The translations under genes were made by a program, and so were the position numbers. Of a DNA stretch of 64,000 nt, positions 8,100 through 18,200 are shown one piece after another; position 1 is the first letter of the stretch, and the number at the start of each line of letters is the position of its first letter. This stretch comes from Bacteroidales bacterium (lineage in GTDB: Bacteria; Bacteroidota; Bacteroidia; Bacteroidales; Muribaculaceae): contig JAAVFG010000055.1 of NCBI GenBank assembly GCA_014800895.1, forward strand, positions 1-64,000, in the 5' to 3' direction. The notes beneath the pieces were generated by a model. The model did no database searches. It saw only the letters and a list, made by a program, of their open reading frames with translations, and had not been told where the DNA came from.

Positions 8100-10004
8100 T
8101 TATAGCCCGTCAATATACTCTTTCAGTTTCCGATAGAAGGGATGTCGGCAGAGGGTGGAGGTATCGCCGACTATCAGGAGCTTCATGCGGGCGCGCGTCA
8201 TGGCTACATTCATGCGTCGAAGATCGCGCAGAAAACCGATGTCGCCATCTTCATTGCTCCTCACCAAGGAGATTACGATGATATCCCTCTCCTGTCCCTG
8301 AAACCCATCTACGGTGTTTACAGATATCATTGAGCGGAAGGGCTTGAAGAAGGATAGGCGACCGATAAGATGTCGAAGATATTTTACCTGTGCCCGATAG
8401 GGTGAGATCAGCCCTATATCCAATCGCTCGTCAAGGAAACGCTGTTTGCCGATTTTATTGATATAGTTTTGTAAGGTAAGGAGCGTGAGCTGTGCTTCCT
8501 CCTTATTGATGCGTCCGAAAGAATTACCAGCCAATGATTCGCGGTAAGCCCGGGTATCGTCACCCTCATCGGCTATCTCCGCAAGTTCGCTGATCATCTC
8601 GGAAGTGTCAATCCATTCGATAGGTGTGTCAAGCTCGAGGATGCCACGATTGCGAGCATCGGGAGAAGCCGTCATAGCGCCGCCATAAAACCAATCGGAA
8701 GAGAATCGCATGATATCCTCATTCATACGGTATTGGGTGGTAAGGAGAGTTACAGCCTCGGGGTGGTTATCTACGAGGCGTTCCATCATTGACCTTCCCA
8801 ATCCCTGCTTCATCGCGTCAAAACTCTTAACAGTGGGAGGAAGCTGGCAATGGTCGCCGGCAAGAACCACTCTTCCCGCGCGTCGTATAGGTATCCAGCA
8901 AGCCGGCTCGAGAGCCTGCGCCGCTTCATCTATGAAGAGGGTGGAGAAACGCATGCCGGAGAGAATACGGTTGGCACTTCCTGTAAGAGTGGAGGCAATG
9001 ACATGAGCCGTATTGAAAAGATCATGATTAATACGGATTTCCAATTCCGTGGCGCGCCCTTTCAGGCGATCCATCTTCTGATGCCACTGGTCGCTACCTT
9101 TCTTGCGGGCACCCCTAAGCTCGCGGATTGCTTTCCGGATGCTCCATAGCGAAGGATAATCGGGATGATCCTCGAAGCGGCGCTCATAAGTGAAGGAAAG
9201 CATCTTATCGTTGACACGCGCCGGATTACCGATACGCAAGACATGGATGCCGCGATCCACTAATTTCTCACATATCCAGTCGACCGCCATATTGCTCTGT
9301 GCGCAGACCAGAACCTGACTCTCACGACGTAAAGTCTCGTTGATAGCTTCCACGAGGGTAGTTGTCTTACCCGTACCCGGAGGACCGTGGACTATAGCCA
9401 CATCCTTAGCCCTCAAAACCTTATTCACCCCCTCCGCCTGCGACTCATTAAGATAAGGGAAACGCATGGGAGCGAGGGTGTATTCAGCGGCTTTCTTACC
9501 GGAATAGAAGAGGTCGCGCAGTTCTGCCAGTCTCCCCTTTGCATTGATGGCACGGTCGAGCGCCTCAAACATAGCGCGGAATGTCGTTTCATCAAAAGAT
9601 ATTGTGACCGCCACCGAGGCTGCCTCCTCCAGACGATTCACCATTGCCGATTCGGGGATAGAGACTGCCATCCGATTGCCGTCAACGTATGAGACAGTTC
9701 CGGTAAAAGCAATTTTCGGGCTAGATCCTGAGTCACCGGAGCTGATAACAAATGCTACCGGCTTCCCAAACTCAAAATGGTGGTCATCCTCAGTGTCCGA
9801 AAGGCGCTCGACCTCCAGTATACGCTGATTGAGGGAATTGTAATATACCCGTCCGGGGCGCACCTCAAGCCATGCATCCCCCTTCTCGGCAAGACGCTGC
9901 AGACCGATCTTCTTGGAGAGAGCGGAATGAGAACGCTTCTCCTCCTCATATTCGAGAAGAAGGAGACGGCGCAATTCGGCAAGTTCCTTTTGTGCTTTAT
10001 CCAT
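8100..10004 (-). CDS. Superfamily 1 DNA/RNA helicase, IGHMBP2-like
   Basis: Walker A VHGPPGTGKTTTLVEAI; FIDEAAQALEP; LAGDHCQLPPTV; VNTVDGFQGQERDIIVISLVRSN; MNVAMTRARMKLLIVGD. Confidence 0.93.
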   Translation of the reverse strand: MDKAQKELAELRRLLLLEYEEEKRSHSALSKKIGLQRLAEKGDAWLEVRPGRVYYNSLNQRILEVERLSDTEDDHHFEFGKPVAFVISSGDSGSSPKIAFTGTVSYVDGNRMAVSIPESAMVNRLEEAASVAVTISFDETTFRAMFEALDRAINAKGRLAELRDLFYSGKKAAEYTLAPMRFPYLNESQAEGVNKVLRAKDVAIVHGPPGTGKTTTLVEAINETLRRESQVLVCAQSNMAVDWICEKLVDRGIHVLRIGNPARVNDKMLSFTYERRFEDHPDYPSLWSIRKAIRELRGARKKGSDQWHQKMDRLKGRATELEIRINHDLFNTAHVIASTLTGSANRILSGMRFSTLFIDEAAQALEPACWIPIRRAGRVVLAGDHCQLPPTVKSFDAMKQGLGRSMMERLVDNHPEAVTLLTTQYRMNEDIMRFSSDWFYGGAMTASPDARNRGILELDTPIEWIDTSEMISELAEIADEGDDTRAYRESLAGNSFGRINKEEAQLTLLTLQNYINKIGKQRFLDERLDIGLISPYRAQVKYLRHLIGRLSFFKPFRSMISVNTVDGFQGQERDIIVISLVRSNEDGDIGFLRDLRRMNVAMTRARMKLLIVGDTSTLCRHPFYRKLKEYIDGL

Positions 10005-10097
10005 TTCCGTGTTATTTCATAGAAAAATTTGATAAGGAAATCCTTAATCTAAAGTGAGGGGCAAAATATTAAATATTTCTATAATGAGGAGGAAAAA

Positions 10098-11345
10098 TTA
10101 AATTTCCGCTTTATACACAGCATTCCGGAGCGCTTTAAGATTCACACGCGCCGCCTCGATCTCCTTTTCCAAATCAAGGATATGCTGTCCAAGCGAAGAG
10201 GAGGAGACTCTGGCATAATCACGGCGCAATGATTTTAATTCCTCCGACATCTCGTTTAATCTCTTCTCCGCCTCGAGGTATTTGCGCATGGCGGCGCGGC
10301 CGCCCGAAGTCTGGAAATCATCAAGGGAAGTCATCACTACTCCTCCCTTCATGGGGAAATAGAAATCAACTTTCTTTTTCTTCTCCACACTGATATTTCT
10401 GACAGACTCGATTAATTCCGTATAATCCTCTTCCGGATCCTGTGTGGCATGGAAGTCGGAGATAAGAGCGAGGTCGGCGATATTCGCCTCCTCCTCGTCA
10501 GGATCATAATTCCTGCGGGTATCATTCACTTTAAAGAGATAGACCGTAAGATTCTCTCCGAGCTGATTACGGTCGGTAGCCCACCATCCTACACCGTTCA
10601 GTTCGTCAATAGCCAGAAGATAATCATCGAAAGGTGAATTGTAAGGCATACCCATATTCATAGGTTGGAGATATTCGCCAGTGGCGGCATCGCGGGTAGC
10701 GATAAAGATATCATATCCTCCTAAAGATTCCTCTCCATCGGAAGCATAATATAAAGTCACGCCATCAGCCATCATGAAAGGGAACTCGGCATTGCCTCCA
10801 TTTCGCAGCTCATCAGGCGCGGAGACGGGCTCGCTCCATTTGCCGTCAGTGAGGCGGATAGACTCCATGATATTGAAGAAGCCTGTGGAGTCGGGCTGAG
10901 CCCACATTTTGAAATCCTCTCCTTCGTTGGTGAAAACGTATTCCACATCATTCGCCTTATGAGGGAGGGAAGATGCATCGCTCAGATAGCCGGCGCTTGC
11001 AGGGAGGCGGTATGCCTTGAAGAACGCAGCCTTATCGACAGAGATAGAATCAAGCACCGTTATTTTCTCCACACGCTCTATAAAACTCTTTGCCAAATTA
11101 AGCTGCGACTGAAGCAAGGATGACTCCTCCTTTTCAATCAGATCATCCCCCTTCATCTTCTTACGAGCGTTGGCTAACTGTCGGGCAGCCTCAGCGAAGT
11201 CATAGCGCTGGTATGCCGCCCTCGCATCGCTGATATATTCATCAAATGACTCTGCGCTGACACCGGGGGCGAAAGCGGCAATCGAGAAGAGCAGTAAAAA
11301 AGGGGATATTTTTGATTTCATATAATGACTCTGTCTATTTTCCAT
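10098..11345 (-). CDS. PD40 (WD40-like beta-propeller) secreted protein; start probably 11321
   Basis: Signal peptide MKSKISPFLLLFSIAAFAPGVSA; EFPFMMADGVTLYYASDGEESLGGYDIFIATRD is PD40-like. Confidence 0.7.
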   Translation of the reverse strand: MENRQSHYMKSKISPFLLLFSIAAFAPGVSAESFDEYISDARAAYQRYDFAEAARQLANARKKMKGDDLIEKEESSLLQSQLNLAKSFIERVEKITVLDSISVDKAAFFKAYRLPASAGYLSDASSLPHKANDVEYVFTNEGEDFKMWAQPDSTGFFNIMESIRLTDGKWSEPVSAPDELRNGGNAEFPFMMADGVTLYYASDGEESLGGYDIFIATRDAATGEYLQPMNMGMPYNSPFDDYLLAIDELNGVGWWATDRNQLGENLTVYLFKVNDTRRNYDPDEEEANIADLALISDFHATQDPEEDYTELIESVRNISVEKKKKVDFYFPMKGGVVMTSLDDFQTSGGRAAMRKYLEAEKRLNEMSEELKSLRRDYARVSSSSLGQHILDLEKEIEAARVNLKALRNAVYKAEI

Positions 11346-11405
11346 TGCAAAGATAGCAGATTAAAGATAAGACCCCAAAGAGAAATTAAAAAAATTGGCT
11401 GAAAT

Positions 11406-11437
11406 TTTGCTGTATGGGGTATTAAAGATTAAATTTG
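11406..11437 (+). promoter_or_regulatory. Bacteroidota-type promoter upstream of clpS
   Basis: TTTG (11406-11409) - N20 - TAAATTTG (11430-11437). Confidence 0.65.
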
Positions 11438-11489
11438 CATAAAAAGTAAAAAACAATCTATAACTAACTGCTTAAATATAATTATTAAG

Positions 11490-11804
11490 ATGTCACAGTT
11501 TAATCCCGAATATAAGGAACGTGTCCGGACTCACATCCGTCCGCCCCAGAAATATAGCGTAGTTTTGCATAATGACGATTTCACCCCCATGGATTTTGTC
11601 ACTATGATATTGATGGAAATATATAGCAAATCGCATACGGAGGCGTTGGAACTTATGCTTAAAGTGCATAATACTGGTAAAGCTGTCGTAGGTGACTATC
11701 CGTTAGATATAGCCAACACCTTATGCGAGATCACTATCGAGTCGGCGCGTGAGGAGGGATATCCCCTTAAAGTGACAGTAGAGAAAGTAGATCTGCCGTT
11801 TTAA
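11490..11804 (+). CDS. clpS: ATP-dependent Clp protease adaptor ClpS
   Basis: YSVVLHNDDFTPMDFVTMIL...HNTGKAVVGDYPLDIA. Confidence 0.95.
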   Translation: MSQFNPEYKERVRTHIRPPQKYSVVLHNDDFTPMDFVTMILMEIYSKSHTEALELMLKVHNTGKAVVGDYPLDIANTLCEITIESAREEGYPLKVTVEKVDLPF

Positions 11805-11935
11805 TCGATTGTCAAACTATATTGTAATCGAAGGGCGCACGGATTATCGCTTAGCCTACTAAGCACCTTAACTTTAAATAAGATTGAATAAATCATAAAC
11901 TGATTTTACACATTTACTGAAGATTTTTAGACGAT

Positions 11936-14311
11936 ATGTCAAAACAGATAAGCTTAACACCTGACTTAGGACTCTGCTCTGTAGCAGCGCAGGATCTGGC
12001 ATGCCGGCTCCGCCATAGAATACTTACACCGGAACATCTCCTCATGGTGATTCTCTCTCTCCCTTCTATTCATAAAGAGATGATGAATTGCAGCAAGATA
12101 AAAGGGGAACCATTCCGGTCGCTCGCCCGATATATATCGGAGGAGTTGAATAATATACGTTCAAATAATGAATTTGAGATAGAGGAGGTGATCGCCTCCA
12201 ATGCCTTCACCACATATTTTGATGATGCTGCGGCGCATGCCATATCTTCATCAAAGGATAAAGTGTCGATATACCATTGGCTCAGGGTTCTCTTCGAGGA
12301 CCGGGAGGAGCTGACGTTCGCATCGACCCTTCTACGGGATTGTCTTGATGCAAAAAGTTTCGGCACATGGTTTAGCTCCATATTAGAGAGGGAAAAGGCA
12401 ATCTCCGAGGAAGCTGAGATGATAAGCGGCGAGGAGGTGAAGAAGAATTTGGAAGATATGGACGAATTTCTTCGTGTCGCGACCGGTTCGACGGATGAAG
12501 ATGAGAAATGGGAAAGTTGGGAAACTGACGAGTTTTATGGCGTCTCGGATTCATCTACCGACTGGAAATCGGAGGTGGTCTGCATTAATGACACCCTTGA
12601 AGGACGCAATCCCCTTATCGGACGAGAGGAGGAGCTGGAGCGCACTATTCAGATACTATGCCGAAAAGATAAGAATAATCCTCTTCATATCGGCGACCCG
12701 GGCGTAGGAAAGACTGCGCTTATTTATGGACTCGCACGGATGATAGAGGATGGGAGAGTGCCCGAGCGATTGAAAGGAGCCAAGATATACCAGATGGATA
12801 TGGGGGCAATGATAGCCGGCACCCAATATCGCGGTGAATTTGAAGAGAAGCTGAGAAGAGTACTGGAAGGAGCTTCCGCTGAGGGAAACGCGATTATTTA
12901 TATCGATGAGATCCATACAATGGTGGGCGCAGGGGCGGTCAGAGACAGCTCGTTGGATGCCTCCAATATGCTGAAGAAATATCTTGAAGGTGACAAACTC
13001 CGCTTCATCGGGGCTACCACATACGAAGAATTCAAGAAATCCATCCAGAAGCATAAAGCCCTTTCCCGCCGTTTCCAGGAGATAGAGGTGAAAGAACCCT
13101 CTGAGGAGGAGGCGATTAAAATTCTGAATAATCTAATACCCGGCTATTCCGCCTATCATGGAGTGGAATATTCGGGAGATGTTGCGGAATATTCCGTAAA
13201 GATGAGCCGCCGTCATATTCATGGCCGTTCACTGCCCGACAAGGCTATAGATCTGATAGATGAGGCAGGTGCCTACCGCCTCCTTCATCCCGATCCGGAA
13301 TCGGGCGAGAAGATAGTGGATGTGAACCTACTTGCTGAAGTTCTGGCGCGAGTCTGCAAGGTAGATGCGTTGGCGATGAAACGCGAAAGTATGGAATATT
13401 GCATCTCTCTTACCGACCGCTTGCTGAAGCATGTCTATGGGCAGGATGAGGCGGTAAGGGATGTTGCGGAAGCTGTGCTGATGTCGCAGGCGGGATTGAC
13501 AGATGAGCACAAGCCTATGGGCTCTTTCCTCTTTGTCGGACCGACAGGTGTGGGAAAAACCGAACTGGCAAAAATGCTGGCTAAGGAGATGGGTATCGGA
13601 TTGGTGAGATTCGATATGTCGGAATATGCCGAGAAACACACTATTGCCAAGTTAATCGGTTCGCCGGCAGGATATGTCGGTTATGATGACGGAGGACTGC
13701 TTACGGATGCTATCCGCAAGACCCCGAACTGTGTGCTTCTCCTTGACGAGATAGAGAAAGCACATCCCGACATCTATAATATCCTTCTGCAGGTGATGGA
13801 TTACGCGACTTTGACCGACAATCAGGGACGCACAGCTGATTTCTCCAATGTCATTCTTATTATGACGAGCAATGCCGGAGCACAACATGCCAATAAGGCG
13901 TCGGTCGGTTTTGCAAGCCGGACATCTGCGGGAGAGGCGATGCTGAAAGAGGTGAAAAGGGTATTCAAACCGGAGTTTCTCAACCGTCTGAGCGGAATAG
14001 AGGTATTTCATGACATGGATCGCGAAATGGCGAGACTCATACTTGATAAGTCGCTCCGGGCATTGGAGGATATGCTTTCGGCGCGCAACATTAATATTGA
14101 GATGGATGAGGATGTACGGGAGTGGCTGATGGATAAGGGATTTACTCCCGAATATGGAGCCCGCGAACTGGAGCGTGTCATCACACGCTATCTCAAGAAA
14201 CCGCTCAGCAAGGAAATCCTTTTGGGAGGATTGAAAAACGGCGGGGAGGTGAAGGTAAAACTGAAGGGGGATAGCATTTCAATAGAAGCGAGGAAAGGAG
14301 GAGAAAAATGA
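11936..14311 (+). CDS. clpA: ATP-dependent Clp protease ATP-binding subunit ClpA
   Basis: Two AAA modules (GDPGVGKTALIYGLA, GPTGVGKTELAKMLA); adjacent to clpS. Confidence 0.95.
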   Translation: MSKQISLTPDLGLCSVAAQDLACRLRHRILTPEHLLMVILSLPSIHKEMMNCSKIKGEPFRSLARYISEELNNIRSNNEFEIEEVIASNAFTTYFDDAAAHAISSSKDKVSIYHWLRVLFEDREELTFASTLLRDCLDAKSFGTWFSSILEREKAISEEAEMISGEEVKKNLEDMDEFLRVATGSTDEDEKWESWETDEFYGVSDSSTDWKSEVVCINDTLEGRNPLIGREEELERTIQILCRKDKNNPLHIGDPGVGKTALIYGLARMIEDGRVPERLKGAKIYQMDMGAMIAGTQYRGEFEEKLRRVLEGASAEGNAIIYIDEIHTMVGAGAVRDSSLDASNMLKKYLEGDKLRFIGATTYEEFKKSIQKHKALSRRFQEIEVKEPSEEEAIKILNNLIPGYSAYHGVEYSGDVAEYSVKMSRRHIHGRSLPDKAIDLIDEAGAYRLLHPDPESGEKIVDVNLLAEVLARVCKVDALAMKRESMEYCISLTDRLLKHVYGQDEAVRDVAEAVLMSQAGLTDEHKPMGSFLFVGPTGVGKTELAKMLAKEMGIGLVRFDMSEYAEKHTIAKLIGSPAGYVGYDDGGLLTDAIRKTPNCVLLLDEIEKAHPDIYNILLQVMDYATLTDNQGRTADFSNVILIMTSNAGAQHANKASVGFASRTSAGEAMLKEVKRVFKPEFLNRLSGIEVFHDMDREMARLILDKSLRALEDMLSARNINIEMDEDVREWLMDKGFTPEYGARELERVITRYLKKPLSKEILLGGLKNGGEVKVKLKGDSISIEARKGGEK

Positions 14312-15222
14312 GGATAAAAAAGAGGGATACTGACTACGTGAAGCTCGTGGATCGACATATGGAGGCGGCTCATTATGGCTGGATCCCCAATACATATGTA
14401 TATAAATTGGATTCTGACAGCAACTGGTTTCCGGATCCGAGGATGTCGGTTGTACCTGTTATAGGTAATAATCCGATGGATACTTTGGGAGATGAGGGGA
14501 TGGTAGCATTCGGAGGTGATCTTTCGGTGAGTCGTCTTCTCACAGCATATAAATATGGATTCTTTCCATGGGGAACAGCAGACAATCCGGAGCGTCAATG
14601 GCACTGTCCGCTGATGCGCTTTGTGTTATTCCCTGAGGAGGTGCATATATCACATTCCATGCGTACGCTTCTGAATAAGGATAAATATTATGCCACCTTC
14701 AACCGCAATTTCGAGTCAGTGATAAGGAATTGCAGCGAAGTGGACGGTCGGAATAAAGAGGCGGGGTATTGGCTCGGCGACGATCATATAGAGTCGTATA
14801 CAGCACTCCATAAGATAGGCGCGGCGGCATCTGTTGAAATATGGGAAAAGGGTCGCCCGGAGGAGGCAGGTCCCGTCGGAGGATTATATGGAGTCATTTC
14901 CGGCAACTCCTTTATCGGCGAGAGTATGTTCTCTTTGGTGCCCTCCGGGAGTAAAATGGCATTGATCGCTCTATGCGGGTATATGAAAGGGAAAGGGGGA
15001 CTGATAGATCTCCAGATACATACGCCTCATCTCGAGAGTATGGGAGGAAGATATATCACTTATTCTGACTATATCAGGATTGTCAATCCCGAGGCGTATG
15101 CTGAAAATCTCTCCCTGCGATATCATCCATGTTTCACTTTCGGGGAAAGGGAGGCAATACTTGACCAACCCTCTATCTTCCGTATCGATCCCACTCTCCA
15201 CCTTATCCCTATCGGGGAATGA
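14308..15222 (+). CDS. aat: leucyl/phenylalanyl-tRNA--protein transferase
   Basis: WFPDPRM..EGMVAFGGDLSVSRLLTAYKYGFFPWG...GGLYGVISGNSFIGESMFS...LIDLQIHTPHLESMGGRYI; start overlaps clpA stop. Confidence 0.95.
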   Translation: MRIKKRDTDYVKLVDRHMEAAHYGWIPNTYVYKLDSDSNWFPDPRMSVVPVIGNNPMDTLGDEGMVAFGGDLSVSRLLTAYKYGFFPWGTADNPERQWHCPLMRFVLFPEEVHISHSMRTLLNKDKYYATFNRNFESVIRNCSEVDGRNKEAGYWLGDDHIESYTALHKIGAAASVEIWEKGRPEEAGPVGGLYGVISGNSFIGESMFSLVPSGSKMALIALCGYMKGKGGLIDLQIHTPHLESMGGRYITYSDYIRIVNPEAYAENLSLRYHPCFTFGEREAILDQPSIFRIDPTLHLIPIGE

Positions 15223-15290
15223 TCCTAATCCTAATCCTAATCGAATAGGAGACTCTATAAGAAATTCAACTAAACTAAATAACCTTATAC

Positions 15291-18200
15291 ATGAAAATCA
15301 AAGAAGTAATATCCGCAGGCGCTTTGCTTCTGAGCGTGACAAGTTATCTGCCGGCAGCAGGAGCGGTGCCCGAAGATGGAGGCGTCTATGTCATAGCCGA
15401 TGTGACTTGGCCCGATATGTACGCCTATGTTTATGATGAGTCAAGCGGGACAGCGATTGCAAATCATGAATGGCCCGGCGAGCAGATGACAAAAGATGAT
15501 GAGACCGGTTTCTGGTATTACCGTGTGCCGGAGCATCTCCATAAGGGTCAGGCGATATTCAGCAGCACAAGGAACTCCAATCCACGCTATCCCGCCAACC
15601 AGCAGCCAGGACTTCCTATCAACGGGAAATCAATGATCTATTCTCCCGTTAATAACAGTTGGGAAGAATATGTCTATAGTGTTCCCGAGCCGGGAGATGA
15701 TATCACCTGGAGCCTGCATTTCCATAATACAGAGAATTGGGAGAACATACATGTGCATATACATGGCGGAGGTATTGATATGGAAGGAGAATTGGAATCT
15801 TTTCTTAACTCCGTAATATTTGACTATGAGTTTACAGCGCCAGAGAATGTCGCTTTGACATGTTCTTTCTATACCCTTTCAGATGGAGAGATACAGTCAT
15901 CCACCCCTTTGTTCACGGCTAAGACAGGACATGTCTACACGATAAGCGGAGATAAAGGGCTGAAATCAGAATATGATCCTAACAATGTCCTCCCGGAGAT
16001 AGAATATTGGCTTGAGCCGGCGGTGCCCACAGCAAAGGATGTGGCGCGTCTCTATTTCAACAGAGCCTACAACACGACAGGGAAACTGCGTTATTCCGAT
16101 ACGATTCATGTCCACGCCGGACTGATAAAGCAGGGAGCTGCTGATTCAGACTGGACCGGAGCGCCCGATTGGTTCGCGCCCGATGAGAAATTCTTTATGA
16201 AGCAGGACGAAAAACGTCCCGACCTCTTCTATATAGATTTTGAGCCGTCGATAGCCGAATGGTTTGGGGTCGATAAAGATCAGTCCTATTCCAAGTTGGC
16301 ATTAATCTTCCGGGATGGAGACAAGACGCAGCATGCCAATGACCAATTTCTCCCTCTGCGTGTCACACTCCCCGCAGGCGAAGGACTGGGAGCTGTACTT
16401 GATTACGAAGTGGATGATACTGACAGAGTCGTAATAAATTCGGAAAAAGGGAAGATATACCTAACTCCATGGAGTAAAGATATCGTGAAGGTATTTACGC
16501 TTCTCAACTCTGATGAAGGTCGTGAGGAGAGACGCACCATCTCCGTAATTTCAGACGAAGAGAAGGAAACGTATGAGATAGACCGAGCCTTCTTCAATAT
16601 CAATGAAGATGACCGGACCATCCGTTTCTCTATTCCTGAAGGAGTGGAGGTAGAGATCAATAAATCCACTTCAATCCTTTCATTCTTTAATCAAGGCGAC
16701 AGCTCGACTCCGGCGCTGGAGGAATTGGGAGGTCTATCCAATAAGAGAGGTAACGTCACAGTGACATTCCAGGGGATGAACGACCGCGCATTTTACGGCG
16801 GAGGTTACAACGGCAATCTCATCAACTGGGAGGGACAGACGATGCTGATGGATAATAACCAGCAGGGCAACTGGGGACAAGGTGCATCTTTAGCCCGTAA
16901 TATATGTATACCCTTCTACCTCTCCACCGAAGGATACGGAGTCTACTTCGATGATCATTATGAAGGCGCGAGAATCATACCATCGCAATATGGGAGCAGT
17001 TACAGCAGCCGCAGTCAGGATCCGATCTCATATTATTTTGTGGGAGGAGGCGATATGGAAAAGGTAATGCAGAATTACACCACTCTGACCGGTCGTCAGG
17101 CATTGCCTCCCTTCTGGGCTTTGGGCTATATCACATCCAAATTCAGTTTCAAGTCACGTCAGGAGGCTGAAAATGCCGTTAAGAGCACGAAAGATATCAA
17201 TATTCCGATTGATGGAATAGTATTCGATATCCATTGGCAGACAGGAGACGTAGGTCAGGGCACAAGCGGAATGGGACGCATCGACTGGGAGCGTTCCGCA
17301 TATCCCGAGCCGGAAGAGATGTTGAAGGGACTGAGAGAACAGAACGTGCATACAATAGCCATTACAGAGCCCTATTTCACCACCCGCAGCGGTAACTACG
17401 ATTATCTCCGCGACAACGGTTATCTCGCAGATGAGGATGTAAGTAATATGGGTTGGCTGGAAAGCAGCAAGGTAGGACTTCTCGACATCACCAATCCCGA
17501 TGCTGCACGATGGTATCAGGAGCTGTATAAAGCCCGTACAAAAGAGGGAATCGAGAGCTGGTGGCTCGACCTTGGCGAGCCGGAGCGCCACGATGCCGAC
17601 TCCCGGTATAAAGAGGGCACAAAGGAGCAGGTGCATAATGAATATGGTCTTCTATGGAATGCCGCAGCATATTCAGCTATCAAGGAGGCGCAGCCCGACA
17701 AGAGATTTATCACTATGCCTCGTGCCGGCACTTCCGGTATGCAGCGTTACAATGCCTTCCCCTGGACCGGAGATATAGCCCGCAGCTGGGCGGGACTGAA
17801 AGCGCAGGTGCCCGCTCTCGTCAGCGGAGCGATGTCCGGTATCAGTTATCTTGGTTCGGATATAGGCGGCTTCATTGACGAAGAGGTCGGCACTATCCCC
17901 AATCTCTACCGCAGATGGGTGCAGTTGGGCGTATTTTATCCCTCCATGCGTACACATTCTCAGAAATATCCCGAGGTATTCCTTCCGCAGTATGAACAGA
18001 TACGCGATGATGTGCGCGATGCGATAAATCTCCGTTACGCATATCTCCCTTATCTCTATTCGCAGTCATACGCATATACACGCTATGGCACACCGATAGC
18101 ACGCCCGGCAAACTATATGGATGAGAACAAGAGCCGACTGAAAAATGAGATAGGTGCATATTACTGGGGACCTGATATGTATGTGGCTCCCGTACTGGAT

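Noticed and set aside
3754-10004. Complete known defence system (GxxExxY, orphan, AAA-PD-(D/E)XK, SF1 helicase)
   Set aside because: Genes are in mixed orientations, separated by repeats and a MITE-like element, and match no named defence operon I can support; the helicase looks housekeeping.
15222-15245. Telomere-like CCTAAT repeats (ATCCTAATCCTAATCCTAATC)
   Set aside because: Only about three units in a short intergenic gap of a bacterial chromosome; a trivial microsatellite.
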